From Actinomucor elegans (lineage: Eukaryota > Mucoromycota > Mucoromycetes > Mucorales > Mucoraceae): a DNA stretch of 64,000 bases. The stretch is taken from assembly GCA_026027325.1 (NCBI GenBank), contig JAMSLZ010000006.1, forward strand, positions 1,612,001-1,676,000, given 5' to 3'. Shown here piece after piece: positions 22,668 through 36,167 of the stretch. Position 1 is the first letter of the stretch. Every line of letters begins with the position of its first letter. The notes below the pieces were generated by a model. The model saw nothing but the letters and a program-made list of their open reading frames with translations. It was not told the DNA's origin and did not search any database. A program made the position numbers and the translations under genes.

Positions 22668-25128
22668 TCTATTATGAATAGAAAGAATAAAATAAATATA
22701 TATATTAAAAAAAAAAAAGCAAATTAAAATGACTTTATAACTTGGTTCGATTTCACATGCCGGCTATAAACCCCAACTAAAACACGAAAAAAGTCGGAGT
22801 CCTTTTGGGTTATTGTTAATGCACTGTCAGTTTTATCATTGGTACCACTTGTCACTTAGTCGTATATAGGGTACGTATGTCTTGTGATAACCCTTTACAC
22901 ACAAAATAAGCCAAAGAGTACAGATACTCCATGGAATCATAGCCGAAAGCGGCTTAAACAAAAAAGTGCTTGATTAGCCAAAAAGTACGGATATGTTTCG
23001 CCGCCGGTCAGCCTTCATTTGCAGAAAATTAGTGTGACTCTAGACCTGTCTTTGTCAGACCAAAAATAAAATAAAAAATAAAGCTCAAAAAAACTTGCTG
23101 AAGAGATTTTCTCTTGTATATAGGTGTAACTGAACTGCTTGAGAATAGCTTGGGGAATTGACGTAAATAATAATAAAAAAAAATGATAGCCTATTTTAAA
23201 GCCGAAAGCTCGAAATATCTAAACTCATACCCCGTTTCACCCAAAAGTCTTGACCAACTAAAAAGTCTGTTTCAATCTTAGAACACTAAAGCAAAAGGAT
23301 GGGGTAGCCTAAGTACAAAAAAAAACCGGTGATGGTACCAGTACCTTTCGGCGAATAAAGAACATCATGAGATCGACATTTGAAAGAGGATACTCTTCAT
23401 CAAGATGTATATACATATACCATAAAGAATCCTTTGTGTCTACTAGGTAATGTCTGAAGGGAAACATGTCACTGTCAAAAAGAATGGTTTCAAAAGAATT
23501 TCACTGTAGGTCATTATCTATGAGTGAATTGCTGGGGACAAAATATACCTATTTTGGGCTATATTATGCACAGTCTGCAGCCCAATACGCTATTCGAAAT
23601 GAATAGATAGGAGAGCGTTAACATTGGGATAAAGTAAACGGAACTTGTATATGACTATTAATTACTATATGTTAAGTCACTCACTAAAATCCTAAAATGA
23701 ATAATTAAATGCTATTTTATATAGTAATTTTGTCTGCTTCTCTTTAATCATTTGGTCCATTTTACTCATTTGTTACAGAATTTACAATCAAGTTCCACAT
23801 AGATGTACCAAAAAAAAAAGCTCTTGAGCACAGATAGGCGTAGTCTATTCAAAATTTCAGTATAGGAGTTTGTTAAGAAGAACTGGGAAAGCAAGTTTTG
23901 TTTACGAAATATACAGTTTGATAACTATGCTAATAGTCGCAACAACTCCTTCTGGACATGAATTACAATCACATGCGGCAATTAATCAAGATCGATTGGG
24001 AAATCTATTGATTATCAGAACTAGTAGAACACATTAACTGCATACCTTTTAGATTCAAATATTATGTAGCTATTGAATTTGAGCCAAATAATCACTTTAG
24101 ACGCAATGTTTCGCTTTAAACATGCATTAATCATAAGATGATGCAATATTAAATCAAGGAATGTAGAAACGTTGGAAATGTAGCCGCACAGTATAATTTC
24201 AAAAAAATACCAAGACCATGCCCTCAGGTCAAAATGGCTTGTAGATCATGATTCTGACGTTTGCAATGTATAATTTATGAGGAATGTAGGTATGAGACAT
24301 TTATAAAATTGGCTTTCCATCAAAGTAAACTCAAAATACATAAGAAAATATAATACTCTATATTATTCAATATACTTTTTGATTAATTTATCCAATTAAA
24401 CTCGAACTTAATTTGGTGCATTTTCCGTTTGAGATGTAGTGATCGCAACATTAACGTTTTTACTTGTCATATTTTGTAACTTACATTATCTTACGTACAG
24501 GTCTTGGAAATTTGGACGGAATGGATGGGACTGTCTGTTACCCGATATTGCGCCTATTCATATTAGTGACGAGGCAGGTCAAATAGCGACGAGAAAAGCG
24601 GTGTAAAAAAAAAAGTAAAGTCTGTGAAGTCTATGTGGAGCCTATTGTTATGTGGTCATCTGAATGTCTACTATAGGCTCCATATTTCTTATATCCTCTT
24701 GATCAATAGATTTGACCAATCTCGATCTAGTTGAATTTAGCAAGTGTTTTATTTGTGATTCTTCGTTAACATATGAGAGGCGCATGAATCCAGCAGCTGC
24801 TTCTAATAAAATCAAAGAGTCAAATATCCTTGATTCAGTGCTATGATATCAAAATGACTTACTTGTAGAGTTATTTTTCTGTCAACCAATTGACAACCAG
24901 CTATATATGTTACGTAAGCGTGATGCTTTTTGTTTGGATATCGAATGATCAAAACATTAGAGTATAATACAGGTCACACAGGATGGTTCAATGGCGTTGT
25001 ACTGGAATAAAAAGTTGATTTTTGTATATATCAACTGAAACTTTGCAGTATGGAAATGTATACCTCAAATGTATGATTTTTTTTTTATTATTATTATTAT
25101 TAAAACTAAATGTACAAGATCTGATAAT
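22668..25128. other. Intergenic gap, about 2.5 kb
   Basis: AT-rich, no supportable gene or RNA. Around 23955-24050 a degenerate copy of the intergenic repeat family may be present in inverted orientation (CATGCGGCAATTAATC, GATCGATTGGGAAATC). Otherwise I see nothing. Confidence 0.5.
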
Positions 25129-26305
25129 TTACATATAAGTTACTTTGGTGCCCATTTTGATGGTTTGCCAAAGCTTACTCAAGAGTCCTTGTAAAGCAAC
25201 CGTCAGTCGTCCTCTCTGCCCACGTAGTATGGCAAATAAAGCAAATATAAAGATCAGAGCTGCACCTGATGTAGCTACACCTTGAGTAGTGATATGGCTC
25301 ATCCACTTTTGAATCAAAACCTTGATGTGTGCTTTACTGTTACCAAGATGGTTAGTGTTTACAGCTCTGTTCGAGGATATAGTGCTCTGGGTATGTGGCT
25401 GCTCTGGTTGTGTGTATTTTTTTTCTAGTAGAGCTTCTTTTTCCTCTTTCAGTTTATGGGCGAGCACTTCTTTTTGCTCTTCTTCTGCTCTTTTAGCCTC
25501 TTCCTCTAGTTTCTTCTTGCGTTCCATTTCCTTTTTCTTTTCTTCTGCCGCTAACCTAGCCGCTTCCTCCAACTTGATTTTCTTTTCTCGTTCTCTTTGG
25601 ATAGATTCTTGCAGTTCCTGGATAGATAATTGTAATTTCTAAACGAAATAGATCGTGTTAGTTTTTGATGATTCGGGATTATGTAACTCGATTTACCTCT
25701 TTTTTCGTCTGACTCAATACAGTATTGTATTGAAGAAAAATATTAGCTGACTCAAAGTCATCCATACCAGGCAGGATACGAGTGATATAGATATCTACAA
25801 TTTCATTATACCCTGGATCTTGGTTTGCAGACATATGGTCCAGCGTATTATCTGATAATGATGCAAACCAGTTCTCTGAAATTTCTCGAGCCACAGCAAG
25901 CTGATCCAGTTTTAAATCCATCACCAAACTAGTAGATATACGTGAGTTAAATGATGATAATGTCATTGAACACATTACATACCAAGCAGAAACAAGTCTA
26001 GCGTCAATCGAGTCTACAGCAGCGAAACCTTCTTCTGTGACCTTTTTCCAAATCAAACGGCACACTTGCTCAACCGAGTTGGCTGTATCGATACCAAGTA
26101 ACTTGAGGTTGACACCCAAGAATGGTGTACCTACAAGCAAAGTGGATGCAATATTCAAATACAAGGTCCATATATTCAGTCTCAAGTTATTCTCGCTGGT
26201 GGTTGGCAAAGCAGCGATCGCCTTTAAGCAAGTATTGGCTGCGGGCGTGTACTTTGTAAGTAGATAGGAGCGAAGCGCTTTCTCGTACAGTGCCTGTGCT
26301 GACAT
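25129..26305 (-). CDS. PEX26: Pex26-like tail-anchored peroxin
   Basis: Exons 26305-25697 and 25638-25129, phase 0, 372 aa. The N-terminal 200 residues are helical and TPR-like (SAQALYEKALRSYLLTKYTPAANTCLKAI). They are followed by a highly charged coiled coil rich in Glu/Lys/Ala (residues about 205-265), a spacer and one hydrophobic helix close to the C-terminus (SGAALIFIFALFAIL) followed by basic residues. This is the layout of fungal Pex26, the peroxisomal membrane anchor of the Pex1-Pex6 ATPases. The coiled coil is longer than I expect for the family, so the assignment is moderate. It shares a 604-bp divergent promoter region with the Sip3-like gene. Confidence 0.6.
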
Positions 26306-26909
26306 GGCTTTTTAGCTTGAGATAGTTAGAAGAGAAAGTGTGGGGAAAAACAAAGCAAAGATATACAAGTTCATATGCTAATCGGTCTATAAGGGAAAAA
26401 ATAATGAATACTAAGATTATCCAATGAAACGCATGCATTACTGTAAGCGTGACGGTTTGTTGGGTCTCAACGTAAAGAGCTCACACTTGTCTCCCAGTCA
26501 GCCAAAGTTACCTTGATCTTTTGTTTCAATGAGTTGAGATTAAACACCAACAAGACTATCAGATATGGATAGAGTGGCTGCTTTCTGATAGCCTAATTAG
26601 GTATAGGCATCTTTCTACGGTAGAATTTGAATAGCGGATCATATTGATCAAGATGAATATCTGATGGCAGTGTATATATTTTTCATACAGAGAGATAATA
26701 GTAAATGGTTATCCATGTAGCTTCAACCTCGAGAAAATCATCAAGTATAGCTTGCAGTTTGACATTGCACTACAGTGAAGATATATTCAATTGGCGCTTG
26801 TGCCAAGTCAGAAAATCACGGCCATAATTACCCGTGTTTTGTCATTAGATCGCTTCAGTCCCTCGAGTATTTATCCACTTTCTTCTTCTTTTTTTACTTG
26901 AACAAAAAT
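26306..26909. promoter_or_regulatory. Divergent promoter region, PEX26-like / SIP3-like
   Basis: 604 bp between two ATG codons on opposite strands. It holds both promoters. No clear TATA box; a pyrimidine-rich stretch (CTTTCTTCTTCTTTTTTTAC) precedes the SIP3-like start at 26910. Confidence 0.5.
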
Positions 26910-28981
26910 ATGGAAGAACCTTCGTTTCAGCCGATCATAACGCTCTATGACGCGGTTACTGACTCTCCTGTATTTCGTTCGAGCGTTTACCGTTACGATC
27001 ACCAATTGGACCATTTAGAGCAATGGCTCGATTCACTTTCACGCCATTTAAAACTGTATACGGAAAAATTGAACAGTAAGTTCATAGTCTTTGTATGGCA
27101 ACTATGATATTGAGTAGCTACTAGAATTCAATATGGAAACCGTAAATTTATGTCAAAAAGCTATACCTGAGGGAATTGATGAAACACTAATAGGTTAGAC
27201 CTACAAAAAAAAAAAAAATCAAGTTCCTGTTCGGTTATACTAATTCTCCTTATCGTGGATTAGACCCAAATTTTACTGGAGCAGTAATGAAAGGGTTTGC
27301 GGATGCACTACAAACCAGCCTATCGTTTAAAACCAAGTTAGTATGTATCATTCACATGTGTAACTCATGGTTACATCGATAGTTCTTTATGCGATATATT
27401 TATACCATTTATAGGTAACCAACCTCGAGGAATCATTGATATCGCCACTACAGCAATTTGTTAAAACTCATCTGCGCGACTTCAAGGTGAGCAAATGCCT
27501 GCCGCTTTTTTTTTTTGGCAACAGCTAAGCATCCAATCATGTAGAACTTTAGAAAGCAACATGAAAAGGCATTGGAGAGATATGAGGCTCAACTTGCCAA
27601 GTATAGTGCACTCAATAGAGCAAAAGAACCTTCTGCCATTCGCGAAGAAGCTTTTAGATTGCATGAGGCGAGGAAGGAGTATATTCATATGTCAAGTCAA
27701 CATGTAATTAGAATATTAAACTTCCGTTCATTACTGGAGCATTGTTTAGTGGAACGATTTTCTGCAGCAACTGTAGCACATAGAGATATTTACAATGACA
27801 TACAAGTGTGGGCTAACTTGGATGCTGCTTTGTCTTATTGGAAACAATGGCTTGTAGATGTAAGATGGTATATTATATTTAAATCAAATCTCATTTTTTT
27901 TTTGTTCAATTTATTACGGTAGGATAAGTTCACTTGTTCTTACCAGCTTCATAAACAGCAACTGGCTGGCAAGAGACTTGAAGAAGAGTTTATTCAATTA
28001 ACTGCACCTGAACGCGATATAGTAAAATACGTTACGCCACCTACACAAGAGAAACTAGCTACAACACTGAGTAATTCAAAATGGGGATACTTGTTTATGA
28101 GAGTATCTCGACATTCGTGGACCCGCAAATGGTTTTTCATTCATAGTGGTTATTTTGGCTCTTGTCTAGTGGAGAATTCTGGTAAACACAAGAGTACGAT
28201 TACACTTGAATCCAAAGTGCGTATCAAAGATTGCGATATACAGATTACTCCGGACACAGAGAGACGTTTCTGCTTCGAAATAAGTCCATCCAAACAACAG
28301 AATTCGTTTGTATTGCAAGCGGAAACAGAAGACATGATGCAAGATTGGATTCGAATCTTTACAAAAAACAAGCAAGATGAGTCTGCACCATCTTCGCCTA
28401 TAAGTCTAACTAAGTCATCGACCATGATTCGATCCAAATCTACTGCTACAACAGCTTTGTCTACTGCAGACATTGATATCCTCAACGCATCACCTACGAT
28501 GAAGTGCAATGAATCCAGCTCCACTATATCCAGTAACGAGTCTCAACCAAAAAATGATACATTACCTGTTACACTATGCAAAAACTATTCTCATGAGGGT
28601 GTATCTATTGTGATGGTCTCTACTACACCTGACACAGAAGCCACTCTTTCCAATTCGTCGTCGATCACACCGTTGTTAGTATGGGAAGCAGTAAGAGGGT
28701 CTTCTTCTACCTTGTCTAATAGAAGATTACCTTCTGTGTCTTGGGGTATTCCTTGGTCATTGGTGCCTACCATGATGAACCAAATGTCAGAAAACCAGTG
28801 CTTCGATACTTTAACCCAACCTATATCATCTGGATTACCCCAAGTCATTTGGCCTGCTAAGCCTGTGATGATTGACATTCCCAAGGTTGATATTCACGGT
28901 TACACTGAGAAAATGAACTCTCAGAATAGAGAGTTGCGTCGTTTGTTTGGTGGAGTGAAGCCGGAAGAAGTTGTGCTTGAT

Positions 28982-29019
<38 letters not shown>

Positions 29020-31918
29020 CTAAAGTGTTATACTAACATGATGTTTTTCCCTAGTGTTCGTATGTTGTTTGAGAATAAAGCCAATGAAGCCATCTCTTGA
29101 CTCTTCAGATGATATAGCAAATCAGTTGACGGAAGATGGACTCAAACCGCCTTCCAGTTTCGGCTTCGCATATACAGGCCGAGGTTTCATTACACAAGAT
29201 ACATTTTGGTTCTATAGCTGCGTTCTAATGACCTGCATTAATACAGTAACATCAGTCTATAAACACATACGATATTGTTATCTAACAAAAATTATTCTTA
29301 GGTTGCTATTCGCTTAAAGGATATAGATCAAGTCAAAGTCATCAAAGACACATCGTTGAGTCAATTAGCAAACGGTAGTGCATTCACGATGAAATCGGAT
29401 ATGGTGATCTCTGTGAGTTTAATGCCTAACGCAAGAAGCGATATCAAAGAACCATTGATCATCAGCGCCTTAATGGATAATATCGAGACTGTAGCAGACA
29501 AGCTCAAGTTTGCTGTAAGCAATGCAAAAATGGAAGAAGTAAGTAGAAAGGAAGAAAGAAAAAACGTTTTTGTCTGTATGGCTAATCATACATAGCCTAT
29601 GCAAATCCGAAATATCTACAACAAGATGCAAAGCATTTCTTCTAGTGCCGCTTCTCATAAAAGCATCGTGATGGATCTGCCTCTTACATTTAATAGCGCT
29701 ATTTCACATATATCAAACGCTGCTCAAAAGCAAGTTCATTCATCTGCGAGACCTCATGCTGCGACAGTAGGTCCTGAAGCAAAGCCAAACGCAGCTAAGC
29801 TCTTGAAAACTACACGCCAACGTGGTGAATCAGAGCCTACCATTACTGCAATTGTAGCAGCCAAAGAGCTGAAGCCGGTAGTAAAAGAAGCACCTAAGCC
29901 AGATCGTAAGTCATTATCATCCAAGACATTAAATATTTATCTAATGGATGCCTTGGAATAATCACTATTAGCGGATATGCTGCCTTCTCATATCACTTGT
30001 CCAGACAGCCCCGTAGACTGTAACTGCGATGATCACCTAGAAAGACAGGACGCACAAATCATTTTACCAATATCCGCAAAACGCTGTTTCGAACTACTAT
30101 TTTCAGATGAACAAACAGCACCACCAACTACTGGAGGCGTATGGGAGAAGAAAACTGCGGCTATTGAAGGCCATGGTAAGTTTGTCGTTCAGTAGAGAAG
30201 GTACTGCGATCCTAATTTTGTACATAGATTTGTCTGTAACCAAGTGGGAGACGATCGACGCGAAAACCCAACGTATACTCAAATACTGGATGCCTGTCTC
30301 TAATCCCATTGGTAACATAACTGTAGTGTGTTTAATATTTAAGTTGTATATTAACTTGTTACATGATAGTGCGAATGAAAGAAGCAGAAGTAGTAGAAAC
30401 TCAAGTTTTGATCAAGAAAGAAGACTACATGTAAGAATCAGTGTACATCGTAATAACACTCTCTATTAACGTTTTATCAGTTCTTATACTGTACAGATAT
30501 CCACAAAGACAGCCGCATTGCCTTATGCAGATGCATTTATCCCTTCAGTTAGATACTGTATTACTTGGATCGATCAATCACAATGCCAACTGACTTGTTA
30601 TATCGGTGTTCAATGGGTAAAGAGTGTACTCGTTCGATGTAATACTCTATACAATACTTATGAATGTTATGCTTTGTACTGATTCATTGTTTCAATAGCT
30701 ATAGTGACTAGAGCTGCTCTCAAGGGAATGTCTGAGAGTATCGGTGTATTTATACCCATCCTTCAACAGGCGGCTAATGATTTGAAAGAGAATGTGGATC
30801 AAATTCGTCGTCGAAATCTTCAGTTCAACAAGAATCTTGGAAATCACAACAATAACGATGATCCAGTTTCTAATGAGTCTTCTAATGGCATGAATTCAGT
30901 CAAAGAAGAAGAAGAAGAAGAGATTACAGAGTTGCCACAGGAACTAGAAGATCGCAACACTGAAAACTATATGACTACTCAAGATACCTCAAACCAAACG
31001 ACGTATACTGAAGAAAAGCCTTCTGTTTCTTTACCATCGGCACTATCTAGATCAATCCCCACAACAAAAACTGAAGACAAGACTTCCCATTCTTCAAGCC
31101 ATCAACCAGCTTCTGTCAACAAGAACGCCCTTCAAAATCATGCTGTAAAACAATCCAGCTCAAAACAACGCTCTACCACTACTACGGCTATTACTTCAAC
31201 CTCATTCATATCTAAGTTTACAGCCTTTGTACCCACATGGCGCACATGTTTATCATGGCTCCTATCCTTTTTTGTTTTCTACATGACCTTTGTTTGGTTT
31301 TGGTCGGATACCAAAGTCCTAGAGGGACCACAGTCTTTCTTGAATTCCAATCACACTCAACCTATACCTGTGTACATTACTACCAAATCAACTTCCCGGT
31401 CAGTTTATCTTCGAGATCTTGATGAAGGATTCCTCAAAAACGCAATTCAACCACCGTATGCAAAGGCAAAGAGGTAAGAAGAAGGAAAAAAAAAAAAAAA
31501 AAAAAGAGAGAGAGAAACCAGACTCCACAATATTTTTGCTTCTAACACGACAACTCATTTAAATAGCTATCAAGCGTTCCTGAAATCAAAACAAGACGAT
31601 CATGTGCAGACTGTAGACCAAGACACACATCACTACTTGAATAGCCGTCAATGGTATAGCGTTGATCATTATCGATTAGCTGTAGATCTTGAACAAAGTC
31701 GAGAAAGAATGGCTATGCTGCGACATGATATGCTCACTATCTTCCAAGTCTTGAACAAGGTTGATTCACAATTGATAGAAAGTGAATATATGAACTGGCT
31801 GTTGGATACACGGCTCAAGTGTAATTATTCTGCAACGATCGAGAAAGAAAAGCACGAATCAGACCAAGTAGCGTCACTTTGTCATGATGTTAAACAGCAG
31901 CTTGGCAAGCTGTTTTAG
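26910..31918 (+). CDS. SIP3: Sip3/Lam-type lipid transfer protein (BAR, PH, GRAM, VASt, TM)
   Basis: Likely sterol-transfer protein at membrane contact sites, as for yeast Lam/Ltc proteins. Fifteen exons, all in phase, 1371 aa: 26910-27075, 27125-27193, 27264-27340, 27415-27486, 27545-27859, 27923-28982, 29055-29245, 29302-29538, 29596-29905, 29972-30175, 30228-30311, 30370-30430, 30481-30623, 30699-31473, 31567-31918. Residues 1-270 form a BAR-like helical domain, about 285-385 a PH domain (WGYLFMRVSRHSWTRKWFFI), about 590-690 a GRAM-like domain (YTGRGFITQDTFWFYS...IRLKDIDQV), about 860-1015 a VASt domain (LPISAKRCFELLF, YADAFIPSVRYCITW, VTRAALKG). One membrane helix lies near 1178-1200. The donor at 29246 rather than 29222 was chosen because it gives normal GRAM spacing. 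Intron 6 begins GT and then carries 33 A. Confidence 0.85.
28985..29017 (+). repeat. A33 homopolymer just inside an intron
   Basis: 33 consecutive A start directly after the GT of the 5' splice site at 28983-28984 of the SIP3-like gene. If unspliced they would be read as a short poly-Lys stretch and a stop. Confidence 0.9.
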
Positions 31919-32286
31919 ACTACCATTTATTATCTACTATATATTTTAATCCTATTAATTCTTAATACTACTTACAAACATCACTATAAGTATTTATTCA
32001 GTTTGGGATATGGTGTACGCTTTATAGAGACCTAATTACTTTTACAAGTTTACGCAAACAATTGCATTTGTCAAATTTTCGTTTGATGCTTTAGAACGAT
32101 ATTGCTATAACGAATGCGTAATATCAACCACTTTGGCTAACCTACCATTTGTTCCTTTTTTTTTTTTTTTTTTTTCCATGCGTGAAAAATAATTCAGAAA
32201 CTCCGAGTTGACATATAAATGCCATCATACCTTTTTATCCAAACTATTTTTTTGGTTGTCCTTTCAAATACAACTATCGTTTAGCA
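31919..32286. other. Short intergenic region
   Basis: 368 bp between two same-strand genes. It holds a 3' region and then the promoter of the phosphatase gene, including a T tract of about 17 at 32158-32175 and a pyrimidine-rich leader. Nothing else seen. Confidence 0.5.
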
Positions 32287-33559
32287 ATGTCACAAGAAAA
32301 CGCCTTTGGTGGCGCTTATCACAATAAAGAAGAAGGTAGCTTTGGGGTCTTGAACTTTCGAGATTTAGGCATTTCCTCGGCTGACAATGCCGAAAACAAA
32401 AAGTATTAACATTTATTCCATTGCACACTTTTACCATTTGACTTACTGTACAATAGGTATATCAAAGAGGGTTTAATCTTCAGGTCTGCAACATTGGATA
32501 ATATGAGTCAAGAAGACGTGGACGCTTTTATCAAGGTGCATAACATCAATACGATCCTCGACCTACGAACTGGGTAAACACTCGAAAGATATCATTTCTG
32601 CTTTTTGATATTGTATTCATTCATTATTGTTGTAGTATGGAGGGCCGAGAAGGCTTACCAATTGATAAAAGTTTCCCAACGAGTGCACTGGAAGGTGTAA
32701 AGTATTAAAGGACAATGAATTTCAGAGAGTCAAGTTAATCATAATAACCCTCTTGTATAGTTGGATGCGAGCGCCTTGATGAAAGACAAGCCTATAAACT
32801 CCAAAACCGTTGCATCAAAGGAATATGAAACAACTGGACAAGGTACACTTGTTAGAAAGAAGTATAGGATCGATTTTGCAGGAAAAAACTTTCAAAGATA
32901 CTGTGTATTTGCGTCATGTCCATGGCATTTAAAGCTGTAAGTGTTGTAAGCGGTTTAGATTATCCGAAAAAAAAAAAAAAAGTGTACTGAGTTATATGGT
33001 TGCAGTTACATCATTTATTTGATGATTATCTGCCAACGTAAAAAAGCAGCTTATGTAGTTGGCCAGAAAGTATTAACACCTATGGGTGTTAACAAAATGT
33101 ACCGAGAATTTGCTACTTACTGTAAAGCAGAAATCCTCGAGGCGCTGTTGGTCTTTGCTGAGCCTCAAAATTATCCTATTGAAATACATTGTACTCAAGG
33201 TAAAGATAGAACTGGTATGGTATCTGCTCTTATTATGGCTATTGCTGGAGTGCCTCATGATGTGATTGTCAATGACTATGCCAAAACTCAAAAAGGATTG
33301 GCCCCCATCTACGAGGAAATGGTGGAAGAAGTACGACGATCTGGATTATCTGAAGATTTCGCTCAAGCTCCACCTCAAGTAAGTTCGGCCTTATCTTGTG
33401 CTCTAATCGTTGTTAACTAAAAGCGCATTTAACCCATAGAACATGCGTGACTTGCTGGACTTTTTTGTCAAAGAGTACGGCTCGATTGACAATTATCTGG
33501 ATGATATTGGCTTTGGAAAGGAATTGCGCGAGCGCGTTAGAAAGACTATTTGCGTATAG
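32287..33559 (+). CDS. IphP/Y_phosphatase3-type protein tyrosine/serine phosphatase
   Basis: Seven exons: 32287-32402, 32457-32573, 32636-32696, 32761-32842, 32882-32936, 33006-33378, 33440-33559; 307 aa. The N-terminal NFRDLG and RSATLDNMS blocks and DLRTG are typical of this branch of Cys-based phosphatases. The P-loop is HCTQGKDRTG with Cys206 and Arg212, a CX5R signature. The Lys and Asp inside the loop (GKDR) are characteristic of the IphP/MptpB-like group, some members of which also act on phosphoinositides. After the P-loop come VPHDVIVNDYAKTQ and a C-terminal helical part. Intron 4 (32843-32881) is only 39 nt; other acceptors there break the frame. The segment coded by exon 5 (NFQRYCVFASCPWHLK) is the least certain. 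Confidence 0.85.
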
Positions 33560-34059
33560 AAATAAAATCTGAGATTATAGACGCTTATTAGACGTGAAGC
33601 TTGGTCTACTGGAATTTTTTGTTTGTTTGCAGCAATTTAAGGCAGAGTATTTCAGATATAGCTCATAACCTGAAATTAGGTTGCAAGTCTCATTCTAAAT
33701 ATGAATAACAATCGTTCAATAATAGCCACCGAGATCCGTTCGGAATTTCCGTTTTATTTTATTTATGCTCCACTTTTTAATAACAACGAGTTAAAACGGG
33801 CTTTTAATGGTTTTAAGCTCTTTAGTCATGCTTGTTGATTCATGAAAGTATCTTTAATAAATTTAATTTTTGCATATTTTAGAAATGTAATTTATAATTC
33901 AAATATTTGATGAAAAAAATTATTGGCATACTATCGGGCTGGATGACCCTATGTTTAATTATTTTTTTTTTTTTTTTTTTTTTTTTGCTGTATTAAATAA
34001 TCGGAGTAGGTGATACTTGACGAGATACCCATACAATTTTTTGAAAAATCATCCCATTT

Positions 34060-34500
34060 TCAAGTTTAGATCTCACGGTTAATCTCGGTCTAATGTCGCA
34101 TTTGGTTACTAGTCCATGTTCATAATGAACTACTGAATTTATTAGGCTCATTGTTTAACTAAAATAACATGAACAAACAATTTGTATTTTAGTGATTGAC
34201 ATTCATTTTTATTCATTTCATAGGCGAAATCCATTTTATAGATTTGTAGATCCTGTCATCAATCCCGATCCAAATGTCGAATCCGATTATGGGTACCTGT
34301 TAAGAATGAATTGATGCATTTACTACAATATATATATTGTAAATATACTATGGGTTTACGTCATTAAAATATTAACAGTAAACTATATGCATTTTATACA
34401 GGCTGGGTCTAATGATCCATAAATCTCTTTGTCGATTCTGGCTTACTGTAGCTTTTGACAAATTTTCCATACTCAGCATAAACTATTGCACTCATTGTCA
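34060..34500 (+). repeat. Degenerate tandem repeat, about 175-bp period, 3 units
   Basis: Three units whose anchor blocks begin near 34081 (AATCTCGGTCTAATGTCGCA), 34261 (AATCCCGATCCAAATGTCGA) and 34434 (GATTCTGGCTTACTGTAGC). Each anchor is preceded by a TAGATC/ATAAATCTCT-like segment and followed by a CATNNTCATAATGAA-like segment. Spacings are 180 and 173 bp. Identity between units is low and was judged by eye. Confidence 0.6.
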
Positions 34501-36038
34501 TCTTTATTAAATTGCTTTGTTTTAGTATGAGGGACAGAGATCTTTGTGCTTCGGTAAACCCCACATTTCCCATAGCCAAAATATGTATATCCTGTCTATA
34601 TCAGGTCGGTATATACTTGAATAATAAGAATTTAATTTTTAAATATCTTACGATATATGTAGAGCGGTTATAATTATATAAGATTAATTATGAATAATTG
34701 AGGAACGTGCGTGATATTCGTTAACGTTTACAGCATCCTATCGTGCTGGCCAGCAGGTGCTTGGACTGTCTAGACAATACTATTGAACTAATCTAGCTTC
34801 CTTTCATATTGGCTAGCTACCATATAGTCAGAAACCATATCATTTCCTATTAGCCTATAAGTTTTCAAATATGCATTTTGATCACAAGATTTGTAAATTG
34901 GTATATTCTCTTCAGAACATGTAAGACATTCTAGTTACATAAATCAGAAAATCTTGTATTTAAAAGGAAATAATTGGGTACTTCTTTAGGAATAGTGGTG
35001 CGTGGACCCTTTTAGTTTTATTAGTCTTGACGTCAATACTCAGACCGCAGTAGCAGATACCGGGGATCACGGCCACAGTAATAATGGCTTGAATAGACTA
35101 CTGTTAATCTAAATAGGATAGGATAGGAAAGAAAGGTTTATCGAGGGTAGCTGCATATAACAAGGTATTAAAAAAAATTTTTTTGTATTTATTGTATTCA
35201 AAAAGAATGTTTACTGAGAATGAAAGTCTTACATGTTCTTTCTATAGTTCAAATACAATTCTCTTGTTTCTTTTTTAATGTTGCGCAGCGAACTAGCCTT
35301 TAAACAAAGAGGTAGCATCAGCTGGATGCAAACAAACTACTAAAAGCAGGTGTCCTATTTGGTGCCATCCCGAGTCTTTCATATAATTGCCTGACTTTTT
35401 CAAGGGCTGGAATAAAAATAAATAAAAAAGACGGGCATATAATGCGGGGTGAGAAACCAGTTCCAAAGTAATCATTGGGTTTAGGATCAATTTCCGAGAT
35501 CAACCGATTATGAACCCTTGTTAGGTTTGAGCATAGCGATAAAGATCAATATGACCAAAAGCGATATGAAATAAAGAGGTACGATATAAATTGAGGTGGA
35601 AAAACCACGTTATATTATTTCTTGTAAAGCTATTTCTCCTCATGTCACTTTTTGTTAGGTGGTGTAACCGTATTAGGTTAAGTAATCTTCTCGCAGCTCG
35701 GCTCGGTTACCATATACATATCTCCATTTTGCTTGAACTGTCTAGTCCGCGGATATTGACCGAAAAATCAAACGAGGATCATACATCTATTGTATGCCGA
35801 ATAATAACGCGAAACAGCATTGTCTAGGTTCTTACTATAGCTATTACTTTGCATCAAAATGGGGCGCGAGAGACGGGTAGCAGAGGTCTAATTATAATTT
35901 TCTAATTCGCCACAATTCCATATCAATGTATATCGAAAAGACATACGATTGGTCGTATTTCGCTTGTTATAGCTTAAGGCTGAGTTTGGTTCCCTAGAAT
36001 GCCCGAGGTCTGAGATCAGTACTGATCAAGAAAATTTT

Positions 36039-36048
36039 TATATAAATA
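36039..36048 (+). promoter_or_regulatory. TATA box of the acidic protein gene
   Basis: TATATAAATA about 120 bp upstream of the ATG at 36168, followed by an A/C-rich leader with a run of ACACACACAC, a layout common in well-expressed fungal genes. Confidence 0.55.
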
Positions 36049-36167
36049 CAGGTCGCAAATCACTTAACGAATCACCAAAAATCCAAATCCAAACACACAC
36101 ACACTTTCTTGCACTTACAATTTAATGCAATTGTCGATTTAAACTACTATACCCACCAAGAAACATA

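Larger units (their letters stand above)
33560..36167. other. Intergenic gap, about 2.6 kb
   Basis: No supportable gene. It contains a T25 run at 33962-33986, a three-unit degenerate array (34070-34500, listed separately), and near 36039 the TATA box of the next gene. Two overlapping small minus-strand frames near 35293-35503 have no features of real genes. Confidence 0.6.

Noticed and set aside
28985..29023. Poly-Lys C-terminus of the PH-domain protein
   Set aside because: The Lys codons are the A33 tract of an intron; splicing to 29055 restores the GRAM region.
35293..35503. Overlapping small minus-strand frames
   Set aside because: They are two frames of the same DNA with no recognisable protein features.
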